Shown here: positions 36,147-48,100 of the stretch, piece after piece
Position numbering within the stretch: the first letter of the stretch is position 1
How the letters are laid out: each line of letters begins with the position of its first letter
DNA from: Lingula anatina
Taxonomy: Eukaryota; Brachiopoda; Lingulata; Lingulida; Lingulidae
Assembly (NCBI RefSeq): GCF_001039355.2
Contig: NW_019774425.1
Coordinates: 134,543 to 198,542, forward strand
Reading direction: 5' to 3'
Length of the DNA stretch: 64,000 nt
The notes under the pieces: model-generated
The model's database searches: none
Told to the model about the DNA's origin: nothing
The model's input: the letters and a program-made list of their open reading frames with translations, nothing else
Program-made: the position numbers and the translations under genes

Positions 36147-36625
36147 CCTCAACCTGGTCAACCGGCATCAAAAATACACTGGCGCTCATTGGACGCCCCG
36201 ACATCTGGGAGGACCCTCTTAAAATATCTAAGACCTCACTCTCTTCCACAATAAAACCTCTCATCCAAAGCTCCTATATTTCGGCCTTTAAAGCCCACCT
36301 AGCATTTAACCATCCCTGAACACGGAGGGTAAAAAACTACGCTCCTACAGCACCTTCAAGAAAGATTTATATACCTATGCAAATTCAGAGTGCACACAAT
36401 CTGGCAATAGAAAAGGGGAGATACATGAACCCTAAAATACCGATAGAGAAAAGGCTATGCACAACATGGGCAACATGTGCTCAGTTGAAGAAGAGTTCCA
36501 TTTTTCTGAAGATATGCCCCCGTTATGCTCCAGTGAGAGCCTTATATTTTAACCAGGTTAGAGATATACTGGGCAGTGCAGCCCCTGAGTCCATCAGTGA
36601 ACTATTTCTTACCATACTGTAATGT
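36147..36625 (+). mobile_element. Decayed LINE (non-LTR) ORF2 C-terminal fragment
   Basis: Three frames in succession give TSTWSTGIKNTLALIGRPDI, then KLRSYSTFKKDLYTY, then LAIEKGRYMNPKIPIEKRLC and NQVRDI. This pattern (KLR.Y..FK, then L.IE.GR, an RLC and a later CP.Y) is typical of the region after the reverse transcriptase of animal non-LTR elements. Frameshifts and a stop break it, so it is a dead fragment. It lies in the roughly 1.06-kb block (35805-36865) absent from unit A. Confidence 0.7.
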
Positions 36626-37559
36626 AATGATTTTGATATCGCAAAATGCACAACTGACTTTCTTGGTGATTGTTTTAAAGCTAGTGATATGAAAATTGCA
36701 TCTATGCTGAATAAAACCTAGATAAACTGACGATGCATATCTCAATAGTAAGTTTAATATGAGGTTTAGTGTAGCCTATTCTAGTTGAATTAGGGTTTGT
36801 TTTTTTTTTTCTTCACCTCTCTTTCCTTTCCCTGCATTAGTTTAGACATGATATTGTGTATCTAACTGTTTACGGCCAGTCAAATTAACAACACCTGTCA
36901 TCACACGCATTGCCTTGTTTTCACACAAGAAAATGGCAGGGATTTTTTGTATTGCATTTGCAGCCTTGTGCTGTGTATAATACAGATGTTGCAAACTGGC
37001 AATGGCTAGCCAATGGGGCTGAGAAGATGATGACTACACAAGGTACGCTTCAGTTCAATTTTCATCTTCAGGGTTTTATTGTCTGAATTGGGAATGTAAG
37101 AAGCTTTACAGGACAAGAATATGACTGTTAAGGATTTTTTTAAACATGTAGATTTGGTGATCTTCAGCGCTGTAAGTTTGATACAGTATGAGACCCTATC
37201 TTATGATAAAAATAGACAATTGATATGCCATTAAGATGACTTTAGACTACATTTCTATTTTGCAGCGTTATGTTGTGGCTTTTTGGTATTTAGTGGGACC
37301 AGAGCACGACGACACTCCAAGACCGTGACACCTTCTACATGTCTATAACTGGGACGAGTGGTTGCGTTTGACGTCACGTGCAAAGAGTAAATTAGTATTA
37401 CAAAAAATATTAAAGCGGCAGTAGGATACTAATGATAGAGGTGAGTCTCAACTCCAACTATCTCTGAAACTTGTTCTAGGTTAGTTTGGGGTTTTGGGTG
37501 CTTTCCATTTCCAACAGATGCATCAAAGACAAATAAAATCAACTGTGATAGAATCTCAC

Positions 37560-37732
37560 CACAGACAGTGTCTCCCACAAACATCAATTCATCCATCTTC
37601 CGGTGACATATGTCAGGCTGTAACAACATGAACGGCAGAACAGGGCCCATCATGAGCACCCAAAGAACTGCTCAAAAACATGGAAATAACACACAAAATG
37701 CCTTTCGCCCTTTGCAATGCAACATTCACCAT
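37560..37732 (-). pseudogene. Orphan, decayed copy of LCLAT1-like exon 1
   Basis: Matches 27650-27829 base for base over most of its length, including the ATG (37730-37732) and the CCTGTG/GTGAGA-like donor end. It is 173 nt instead of 180: a 5-nt deletion in the GGTGCTGTCCTCATG region and a 2-nt deletion near GATCGGTTTG each break the frame. The other four exons were not duplicated. It occupies the position divergent to EPHX1-B, as the real exon does for EPHX1-A, so it probably survives as passenger or promoter-linked sequence. Confidence 0.88.
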
Positions 37733-38015
37733 TGTTGTCTGGTAGCACTGTTGTGGCAAGCACCTGTGTCCATTGTCTGCGCATGTGCAACAGCAGCATC
37801 TAAACTGGTATTATCGACTGTTTGGAACTGCAATGTGCATGGTACTGATGAGATCTTGTGACAAATGACAACCTATTATAGTAATTGTATTTTCAGCAGG
37901 GAAGGTTAGAAGTACATAAGTAGCTTTTGATCAACTGAAAGGGACATAGAATTTGTGTCTTTTCCATGGATGGCTTGCATTGAGTGTCTGGGGCAATCGG
38001 TACAAATACTGACCA

Positions 38016-38213
38016 TTCCCAGCTAGACCCTATCGTACAAACTGTGGATCGATCTATCTCCAAAGGGATTCTTGCTAAATTGCAATCAATATAAGCAGCT
38101 TAGATATCTGTCAGGCCCACTGCTGCTGCTAGGGGTAATTAATTGTCGTTTAGCAGCTTCAGTGGGCGTGACAGACATCTTAACTGCTTAAGATGAAAGC
38201 AATTTAGCGAGAA
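38016..38213. repeat. Contig-end overlap with 41018-41215
   Basis: These 198 bases appear identical to 41018-41215 and stop at the N at 38214. They are the left half of the 247-bp foldback element. This is the signature of two contigs that overlap but were not merged. Confidence 0.85.
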
Positions 38214-38215
38214 NA

Positions 38216-38462
38216 TTCCCAGCTAAACCCTATTGTACAAACTGTGGATCGATCTATCTCCAAAGGGATTCTTGCTAAATTGCAATCAATATAAGCAGCT
38301 TAGATATCTGTCACGCCCACTGCTGCTGCTAGGGGTAATTAATTGTCGTTTAGCAGCTTCAGTGGGCGTGACAGACATCTTAACCGCTTAAGATGAAAGC
38401 AATTTAGCGAGAAATCCCCCTGGAGATGGATCAATCCTGTTAGATCGATCTAGGTATGGGAA
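38216..38462. mobile_element. 247-bp foldback element, copy in the intervening contig
   Basis: Starts TTCCC and ends GGGAA. The left arm (GATCTATCTCC, TTGCTAAATTGC, CTGTCACGCCCACTG, CTGCTA) reads back as an imperfect inverted copy on the right (TAGCAGC, CAGTGGGCGTGACAG, GCAATTTAGC, GGAGATGGATC) around a loop with GGGGTAATTAATTG. No ORF. Other copies: 41018-41264 (same length) and truncated at 28147-28306. Confidence 0.85.
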
Positions 38463-38944
38463 CCAGTATAAATTGCAAAATAATCTAAATTTAAAAGTCT
38501 GTTGACAGATTGATATAGCATTTGTTGCAGAAAATGTCCATATAAGAGTCACAAAAAGTATGAAAAATCTCCAAAAGTACATTTAAAAATTGTTTCTGGG
38601 TATTGATCATAAGTCTGATTTCTTGAAAACAAGACAATATTGAAGTTTGGTACACAGAGCGGGCACTTCAATGGGTCAGCCAGTGGGTGGGGGTGAGGGT
38701 TTCAGCATACAGTTTTAAATCTATAACATATGAAGCATCTCGATCTCTTTGATTTAAGTTTATTTATAGTGATGTTGTTGGACCTATGCAAGCCTGTATG
38801 TGAAGTCATTAAAAAATAGCATGGGCACATCTAAAATTGTTAGTACTGTTGCATAGCAGGAATAAAGGAATTAACTAAAACATTTAGATTTGGATGTGAA
38901 ATTAAATGGCTTCAATTGAGAAATATTCTACATCACAACCCTGG

Positions 38945-39110
38945 ACAGTAGTTCCAAAGAGGTGTTTTTGTTTTTTCTGAGAAAGTGGAATTTTTACTAT
39001 GAAACTTGTGTACCTGTAGATCAAATTTTCCTCAGAGCAGACCTTTTCCCAGCAAAAAGGGTTACTGATTCAAAATCCCCACCTTGACACCCCTAGGATA
39101 TGGGCCTGTA
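38945..39110. repeat. Dispersed repeat, copy 2
   Basis: Same family as 485-640. It lies within the block 38815-39225 that is absent from the equivalent place in unit A, where AGTCATTAAAAATGG runs straight into CAACCAGACAAG (about 28423-28447). Confidence 0.6.
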
Positions 39111-39344
39111 ATAGTCAGCACAGTTTCCCCAGGATATTTATAACTTTAAGACTGTTAAATAGGAAGTTAAGAGGCCTTATAACCTGTGATAAGTACCTAG
39201 CAAAACATATAAGGCTAAAAAAGGAGGCAACCAGACAAGTAAGATCTGACCCTATTACACTTCATAATAGCAATTAATGTTTCAAAATTCCACTTATTTA
39301 TTACTTATTTACTTAATTTATGCCAAATTTTCATTTCAGAAATA

Positions 39345-40605
39345 ATGAAGCGTGGATTATGTTGCTGTTGTCTTGTGATCCCCATTGCTGTTTCCATAGT
39401 AATCGCGCTTGTCTTGACGGGTTTCCTTGACGATGACCCCAATCCCCCAGAGATTCAAGATGGTTGGTGGGGAAAAGGTGAAAAGACAGAAGATGACCTG
39501 TCCTTGAAGGGTATCAAAATAATGGTGACAGATAGCATAATTGATGACTTAAAGGAGAGATTGAGCAAGACGAGATACTTTGACAGCTTGGAAGATGCCA
39601 ACTTCAATTATGGTTTTAGTGTGGACTATATGAAAGAGGTGTGATTATATCAGTATTACCCACAGATGTTGACTGACATTCTTTATCAGTCAAAAGTTAA
39701 TTTTGCTTTATAAATACTTTGAAAATTATCTGTCAGATTTTAATTTTTTTTTAAGTTGTAAGGAACTATGTTATTTTAAGACTTTCTTTGAAAACAAAAG
39801 ATGGATGGTAGAATTAATGACGTTGAGATATATTTGGAATATATTTCTGATTGAAATATATTTCTGACTGCATTTCTCAATTTATTTATTGATTCATTTA
39901 GTCTGTTACTAGTGTTTATCTGAAAGCACTTATGGATTGATTGTCTTTTAGGTTGTAAAATACTGGAGTGAGAAATATGACTGGAGAAAAGCAGAACTTG
40001 AACTGAATGAATATAAACACTATAAAACTCAGATTGAAGGAATATTTATTCACTTTGTACATATCAAACCTGATGTCAAAGAGCAAGGTAATAGAAATTA
40101 ACTATGAAAGCCTGATAAGTTTGCGATACATTTAAAAAAAAAAATTGTGTATGCTTTAAAATTTGGGACTTGTTAAGTATTTTCAAAACATATTTTATTA
40201 CACCACTGACACTTTTGTAAGTATTACTTAAGAAGATGAGAGCTAAATTATCAGTAAATTTGAGAGCCCAGAAAAGGAGTTGATTTGATAACTAAAATCC
40301 ATTTCACAGTTATCTGAAACTTCAGGTATATATTTCATGCATTAGCGCACACATACATAATGAAAAACATAAAGAGAATGTACGAATTTTCATGATAGAG
40401 TCTTGTGTAATAATCCTTACCTTTGTAAATTTTTTTTCAGATATTGTTGTCCGCCCACTGTTGCTTGTTCATGGATGGCCAGGATCATTTTATGAGTTTT
40501 ACAAGATGATTCCACTTCTGACCAAACCTCAGAATGGGCTTGTCTTCGAACTGGTGTTGCCATCTATTCCAGGATATGGTTTTTCTGAAGCATCTCATAA
40601 GCAGG
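39345..40605 (+). CDS. EPHX1: EPHX1 exons 1-3, extra copy (probable alternative haplotype)
   Basis: Exons 39345-39638, 39952-40087 and 40441-40605 encode the signal-anchor, EHN domain and [20 protein letters not shown] block. They are nearly identical to 42143-43408, differing in a handful of bases (for example Arg3 here, Cys3 there). Exons 4-7 do not follow: after an N at 41016 the sequence restarts upstream. The contig 38215-41015 parallels 41017-43818 over its entire length. I read it as the second allele of EPHX1-B placed in tandem by the assembler, not as a third gene or an exon duplication. Confidence 0.85.
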
Positions 40606-41017
40606 GTGAGCATGTCAAATCTGTTACCAGAGGCAGAAATTGCCAATAAAATCACTCCTGCACTGAACCCCTGATGATCGCTGCATGCTGATAAATTTTT
40701 TGTCCAGATTAATCCACATAAAGATTGATACTTGTACTGCTGTTACCAGTTGATATGTAGTGGGAATGGATAAATCCGAGTACCATCAGATTTGAGTACT
40801 GATCAATTCATGTGCAATTAGACCCAAAATAAATAGCAATGACACCACAACCTATGATTCCAAATACTGACTGACAGTTTCATCATTATTATTTAATTAT
40901 AAAGTGGTACTTCCTGAATTAGAGGGTGCTTAGCAGAGAAAAACATGTAAGACTATAGATCTATTATTATGTAGATTTATAGTCACATAAAAGTAAGGTG
41001 TTTCTGTGATGAGATNG

Positions 41018-41264
41018 TTCCCAGCTAGACCCTATCGTACAAACTGTGGATCGATCTATCTCCAAAGGGATTCTTGCTAAATTGCAATCAATATAAGCAG
41101 CTTAGATATCTGTCAGGCCCACTGCTGCTGCTAGGGGTAATTAATTGTCGTTTAGCAGCTTCAGTGGGCGTGACAGACATCTTAACTGCTTAAGATGAAA
41201 GCAATTTAGCGAGAAATCCCCCTGGAGATGGATCAATCCTGTTAGATCGATCTAGGTATGGGAA
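41018..41264. mobile_element. 247-bp foldback element in the 5' region of EPHX1-B
   Basis: Same structure and length as 38216-38462. The first 198 bases equal the end of the preceding contig (38016-38213). Confidence 0.85.
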
Positions 41265-41744
41265 CCAGTATAAATTGCAAAATAATTTAAATTTAAAAGT
41301 CTGTTGACAGATTAATATAGCATTTGTTGCAGAAAATGTCCATATAAGAGTCACAAAAAGTATGAAAAATCTCCAAAAGTACATTTAAAAATTGTTTCTG
41401 GGTATTGATCATAAGTCTGATTTCTCGAAAACAAGACAATATTGAAGTTTGGTACACAGAGCGGGCACTTCAATGGGTCAGCCAGTGGGTGGGGGTGAGG
41501 GTTTCAGCATACAGATTTAAATCTATAACATATGTAGCATCTCGATCTCTATGATTTAAGTTTATTTATATGTTGTTGGACCTATGCAAGGCTGTATGTG
41601 AAGTCATTAAAAAATAGCATGGGCACATCTAAAATTGTTAGTACTGTTGCATAGCAGGAATAAAGGAATTAACTAAAACATTTAGATTTGGATGTGAAAT
41701 TAAATGGCTTCAATTGAGAAATATTCTACATCACAACCCTGGAC

Positions 41745-41910
41745 AGTAGTTCCAAAGAGGTGTTTTTGTTTTTTCTGAGAAAGTGGAATTTTTACTATGA
41801 AACTTGTGTACCTGTAGATCAAATTTTCCTCAGAGCAGACCTTTTCCCAGCAAAAAGGGTTACTGATTCAAAATCCCCACCTTGACACCCCTAGGATATG
41901 GGCCTGTAAT
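41745..41910. repeat. Dispersed repeat, copy 3 (allelic to copy 2)
   Basis: Nearly identical to 38945-39110; same position relative to EPHX1 exon 1, so the allelic counterpart rather than an independent insertion. Confidence 0.6.
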
Positions 41911-42137
41911 AGTCAGCACAGTTTCCCCAGGATATTTATAACTTTAAAACTGTTAAATAGGAAGTTAAGAGGCCTTATAACCTGTGATAAGTACCTAGCA
42001 AAACATATAAGGCTAAAAAAGGAGGCAACCAGACAAGTAAGATCTGACCCTATTACACTTCATAATAGCAATTAATGTTTCAAAATTCCACTTATTTATT
42101 ATTTATTTACTTAATTTATGCCAAATTTTCATTTCAG

Positions 42138-45100
42138 AAATAATGAAGTGTGGATTATGTTGCTGTTGTCTTGTGATCCCCATTGCTGTTTCCATAGTAA
42201 TCGCGCTTGTCTTGACGGGTTTCCTTGACGATGACCCCAATCCCCCAGAGATTCAAGATGGTTGGTGGGGAAAAGGTGAAAAGACAGAAGATGACCTGTC
42301 CTTGAAGGGTATCAAAATAATGGTGACAGATAGCATAATTGATGACTTAAAGGAGAGATTGAGCAAGACGAGATACTTTGACAGCTTGGAAGATGCCAAC
42401 TTCAATTATGGCTTTAGTGTGGACTATATGAAAGAGGTGTGATTATACTAGTATTACCCACAGATGTTGACTGACATTCGTTATCAGTCAAAAGTTAATT
42501 TTGCTTTATAAATACTTTGAAAATTATCTGTCAGATTTTAATTTTTTTTTTAAGTTGTAAGGAACTATGTTCTTTTAAGACTTTCTATGAAAACAAAAGA
42601 TGGATGCGGTAGAATTAATGACGTTGAGATATATTTGGAATATATTTCTGATTGAAATATATTTCTGACTGCATTTCTCAATTTATTTATTGATTCATTT
42701 AGTCTGTTACTAGTGTTTATCTGAAAGCACTTATGGATTGATTGTCTTTTAGGTTGTAAAATACTGGAGTGAGAAATATGACTGGAGAAAAGCAGAACTT
42801 GAACTGAATGAATATAAACACTATAAAACTCAGATTGAAGGAATATTTATTCACTTTGTACATATCAAACCTGATGTCAAAGAGCAAGGTAATAGAAATT
42901 AACTATGAAAGCCTGATAAGTTTGCGATACATTTTTTAAAAAAAAATTGTGTATGCTTTAAAATTTGGGACTTGTTAAGTATTTTCAAAACATATTTTAT
43001 TACACCACTGACACTTTTGTAACTATTACTTAAGAAGATGAGAGCTAAATTATCAGTAAATTTGAGAGCCCAGAAAAGGAGTTGATTTGATAACTAAAAT
43101 CCATTTCACAGTTATCTGAAACTTCAGGTATATATTTCATGCATTAGCGCACACATGCGTAATGAAAAACATAAAGAGAATGTACGAATTTTCATGATAG
43201 AGTCTTGTGTAATAATCCTTACCTTTTTTAATTTTTTTTTCAGATATTGTTGTCCGCCCACTGTTGCTTGTTCATGGATGGCCAGGATCATTTTATGAGT
43301 TTTACAAGATGATTCCACTTCTGACCAAACCTCAGAATGGGCTTGTCTTCGAACTGGTGTTGCCATCTATTCCAGGATATGGTTTTTCTGAAGCATCTCA
43401 TAAGCAGGGTGAGCATGTCAAATCTGTTACCAGAGGCAGAAATTGCCAATAAAATCACTCCTGCACTGAACCCCTGATGATCGCTGCATGCTGATAAATT
43501 TTTTGTCCAGATTAATCCACATAAAGATTGATACTTGTACTGCTGTTACCAGTTGATATGTAGTGGGAATGGATAAATCCGAGTACCATCAGATTTGAGT
43601 ACTGATCAATTTATGTGCAATTAGACCCAAAATAAATAGCAATGACACCACAACCTATGATTCCAAATACTGACTGACAGTTTCATCATTATTATTAAAT
43701 TATAAAGTGGTACTTCCTGAATTAGAGGGTGCTTAGCAGAGAAAAACATGTAAGACTATAGATCTATTATTATGTAGATTTATAGTCACATAAAAGTAAG
43801 GTGTTTCTGTGATGAGATTTTTCTATAAAACTGACCCAACCCTGAATACTTGCAGACAAAACAGGCTTCTTATATGCTCAGAACTCAGATAAAGATGTTT
43901 GTATGTGCATCACTTTTGTTCATATAGCTGGATGCAGTAGAAATCAATTAAATACAAAGATTGCAATGTAGTGACCCTCTGGCTTTTTAAGCTGTGACTT
44001 AGCTCTTAAATGCCATCTTGAAGCAGATATTTTAGGATCTGTACCTAGAGGATCATTTCTGTGGCCTTTGTTTGGAGTTGTTTCTCACTGTAACATGAGT
44101 CATTGGCTGAATTCCAACTTAACTGTGAAATTATCAGTTAAAAAACACCATTGCTTGGTTCAGCCATTTTAAGTCGCAATTACCAGTACTAGTTAGTGAT
44201 GCCAGGTTCAAAAGCCTAAAATTGCCTTGAATTTTTTTTTATGTACAAACACAGATGTGTCTGTACATATAGCCGTCATCTGCGTCTGTCGTTGCCATCG
44301 TCGTCGCCGTGCACTTTTACCGATAACACGATAAGTGGAAAACTGTTTTTTCTTTTGGCTTGAAACTTACAGAACTGATGAATATTCATAATACGCAGGT
44401 CAAGTTCGAAAGTCAGCATTATCGGGTCACTTTTAGGGAGTTTATGCTGTTTTTTCACTTTTTTCAGCATATATGCTGCACCGATAACTCGATAAGTGGA
44501 AAACCATTTTACCTTTTGGCTTGAAACTTACAGAACTGATGAATATTCATAATACGCAGGTCAAGTTCGAAAATCAGCAAGATTGGGTCATTTTTAGGGA
44601 ATTTATGCTGTTTTTTCAATTTTTTCAGCATATATGCGGCACTGATAACACTATAAGTGGAAAACCATTTTACCTTTTGGCTTGAAACTTACAGAACTGA
44701 TGAATATTCAATATCTGCAGGTCAAGTTTGAAAATTGGCATGATCGGGCCATTTTTATGGAAGTTACACTGTTTTTTCACTTTTTTTTAGCATTTGTGCA
44801 ACACCGATAACACGATAAGTGGGAAACCCTTCTACCTTTTGGCTTGAAACTTACAGAACTGATGAATATTCAATATGCGTAGGTCAAGTTCTAAAATCAG
44901 TATGATCAGGCCATTTTTATAAAAATTATGCTGTTTTTTCACTTTTTCAGCATATATGCAACACTGATAACACAATAAGTGGAAAACAGTTTTACTTTTT
45001 GGCTTGTTCAAATATTGGGACTTTCATCATGTGAATTTGAACTCTCATGGTCCTGAAACTGTAATCTTATTGAAGGAGTGGATCTTCCGGAAGATGGTCA

Positions 45101-48100
45101 GGTTTTTAAGTTTATATTGATTGGTATCTATTTTTTTCTGTTGGAAGACCATCAAAGTGGAGGATGGATCAACAAAGATACTTTGGAATACTGTCAGAAA
45201 ATATCACTGGGTCCGCTCCTGTTATTGACCATGTTAACTGTTGTGCATGATTAAAATTCAGTGTTGACTGACTGTGCTATTATAAGCATTATTCATTATT
45301 GCATCAAAATTGACAAAATGACCTATTTTGCATCTTTATTTTCTGTTTTTTTAGTCTGTACATTTGACAGCTTTGCTGCCTTGTTTTTTTTTTTTTTTTT
45401 TTTGGAAAGTGTTTGTTTTTGCAAGACATTTTTTTTCTGATGAGCATTCATATAATAAAACTGACCACATAAAATTTGATAATGTTAAGGCAGGTACTTG
45501 GGTTTTACAGCAACACCTACTCTTTCATGCCTGTCATACTCTGCCATACTGTAACGAATGCCATTTTCATTTCCAAATGAAATTAAGACTTAAAACAACT
45601 TTAATCAACCATATAACTTATTTTATTTCTCCTCTAGGTTTTGATCAAGTTGACACAGCCAGAATATTTCACAAACTGATGACTCGCTTGGGACATCAGT
45701 CCTATTATGTGCAGGGCGGGGACTGGGGAGCAGCCATTACTCAGTATATGTCAATCTTATATCCACAGTAAGTTGTGTATAATTGTTAATACATATGTCA
45801 TTGTTGTTGTTCCCAGTTATTAAAGTTTTTTGTCAAAGCAAATGGGTTGTAATTAAATGCAAACATATTGTTATGACATAATTTTATTTCAATGCTATAA
45901 TGTGGTTGAAGAGTAGGAATGTATAAAATCTATTCAAAACAATTAATTTCAAAGTATATATTGGATTTTGTCACTTTAGGTCAGTGCTAGGACTGCATTC
46001 GAATATGTTCCAAATGGAAATGGGTGGAAAAGCTCTCTTGAAATTTTTCATTGCTGCAATGCTGCCATCTGCAATTTTAGAAGAGCAGGATATACCGAAA
46101 ATCCATCCAATATGGGACAAGCTGGCGTTCATTCTGAATGAAGTGGGCTATGCATTTCTTCAATTCACCAAGCCTGATACTATAGGTAAGTTTATTTACT
46201 TACTTACTTATTATTTGTTAAGTATCAAACTTCATTATTTTTGGCTGAGAGAGTTGGGGGAGCAATAGCAGCACCAACAGCAGCAGACCAGAGCAGAACT
46301 TCATAGCTTTACTTTTTGTTAAAAGTGAAATATAACTCCAAGCAAATTAGACTGAAATTAATATTTATAAGAATGTATATAGTTATGATTACAGCCTAAA
46401 AGATTAAACATCTATGTATGGTTTCAATAGATTTGCCTTACTTTCAATTACAATTTTTTAAACATATATTTTTAAACATATATATATATAATACAGAAAA
46501 AATCATTGTGTCCTCTACATTTTAGGAATGGCTCTTTCGGATTCACCAGTAGGTCTTGCAGCATATATCTTAGAGAAGTTCTCCACTTGTACCAACCCTG
46601 GGCATAGAGACTTGCCTGATGGTGGTCTGACAAAGAAGTTTACCCTGGATGAGCTGTTGACCAATGTGATGATCTACTGGACCACCAAGTCTGTCACGTC
46701 ATCAATGAGGCTCTACAAGGAAAGGGTTTGGAGTGACCAGACTAGTGATATGGGCAGGTGTGTTTGTATGTTTAAATCTTTGTTGGTTGGTACATGTATT
46801 TATTGTAGCACCAGGCTGGCGGTACACATGGTTTTAGTGCCGACCTGTATGTTCTGCTGGCTCTGCCGGCACGTCACCATTAGCGCTTCTTCTCGTAGAC
46901 TACAAGGGCCTGTGTGCCCATCTCTTGGATTTAGGTCATGTATAATCTCAACTGTTTCCACGTAAAATTTGGGCTTCGTCGGTGCTGGGGTCATTGTAAT
47001 GCACCCTTGTCCAAAATTGGCAAAATTAAATACTAATTATCTAACAAACCAAAGGAATTATGGGAAAAATTTCTATAGATGGCTGACTGAAAGGCATATG
47101 TGGAGATTTCAAATATGCCCTTGGATTTGACCTTTGACCTTTATTTCAAGGTGAAACGGGCCAAAATTTTCAAAAAAAGGGAATTTTTTACAAAAAAAAT
47201 TTACTTGCACTATAATTCAGACACTACACAGACCTAATATTATATATATATATAATATTATTGGCAGGTGTTACCCATCAGGTCATCTTTCATCTCCATA
47301 AGTTTGGGGTCAATTGGTGCATTTTCACGGGAGCAGCAGGCGATTAGATGCCAAAACAGAAAACTCTCTCAAATTCTGGAACCATTAATGCTAGAGACCC
47401 CTTGATTTTTTGCATTTGATAGAGCATGTCAAGCCTAACACTGGAGGTGGTCTCCTTTTTTTAAATTTTTTTTTCCATACGGTTTACGAGTTATGCTGTA
47501 TCAAAAAGTACATTGTGCTGGTGAAAGTAAATTGTGCAATACGGTAATATGCATAAAATTTTGAATGTCTGGAAAAGATAACATAAGAATGCATTGGCGC
47601 AGCAGATAACCTCTGGTCAAAAATGACATTATTTCATGAAATTTGAACATCTGGAACTTCTGAGTGCCTCCCATTTCAAGAATTTCAACCAAAATCACCT
47701 TTTCTTTCTTTCAATTAATTTCTTCTTTATGGCACATTACTGTAATTCCAAAATTGAAACATTTAGTCCCTTATATCTGCAAAACTGGCAGAGATAGGTC
47801 CATAGTTACTATTGAAGTTAAATAGGAAGTCATACACTGGCAATATAACTGTGACCTTCAAATTGACCTTTGACCTACTTTTCATTTTTTAATATATGTT
47901 CATCTTTTCTTCCTTTTTCCTACTCGAATGGGTTGAACTCCTTTTATCTTGAATGCAGAATTGATTTTTTTCTAACTGAAACCTTTTGTAATGGTTTCAA
48001 AGGCTGGTGCAGTAGGCTCTCTTTACAAAACAAAGTGAATGCTTCAGCCCCTGCCCCTCACAAGATGAGGGCCAATGAAATACTGCAAAATGCCTGAAAT

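Larger units (their letters stand above)
44241..45403. mobile_element. Element with 161-bp tandem repeats in EPHX1-B intron 3
   Basis: The homologous EPHX1-A intron reads GCCTTAAATTTTTTGGAAAG (about 30715), with nothing between the T run and GGAAAG. Copy B has about 1.16 kb there. The element has a unique head (44241-44319), about four tandem units of 160-162 bp, and a unique tail ending TTTGACAGCTTTGCTGCCTTG, then poly-T. An AGGGGCGGAT element is nested in the tail. The same tail recurs at 56246-56303. The architecture resembles 'pearl' elements of bivalves (about 160-bp core repeats, Helitron-related), but no Helitron ends are identified here. Confidence 0.75.
46806..47885. mobile_element. 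1.1-kb insertion in EPHX1-B intron 6, absent from copy A
   Basis: Copy A passes from GTTGGTTGGTAATGTATTTA to TGTCTATTCTTCC within about 50 bases (32128-32180). Copy B has about 1.08 kb between the same landmarks. It starts near GTAGCACCAGGCTGGCGG and ends near TTGACCTTTGACCTAC. No terminal repeats or transposon protein recognised. It contains two perfect TGACCTTTGACCT motifs. Confidence 0.6.

Noticed and set aside
44320-45005. Regularly spaced repeats as a CRISPR array
   Set aside because: The whole 161-bp unit is repeated without distinct spacers, and the genome is an animal's. It is a tandem repeat inside a mobile element.
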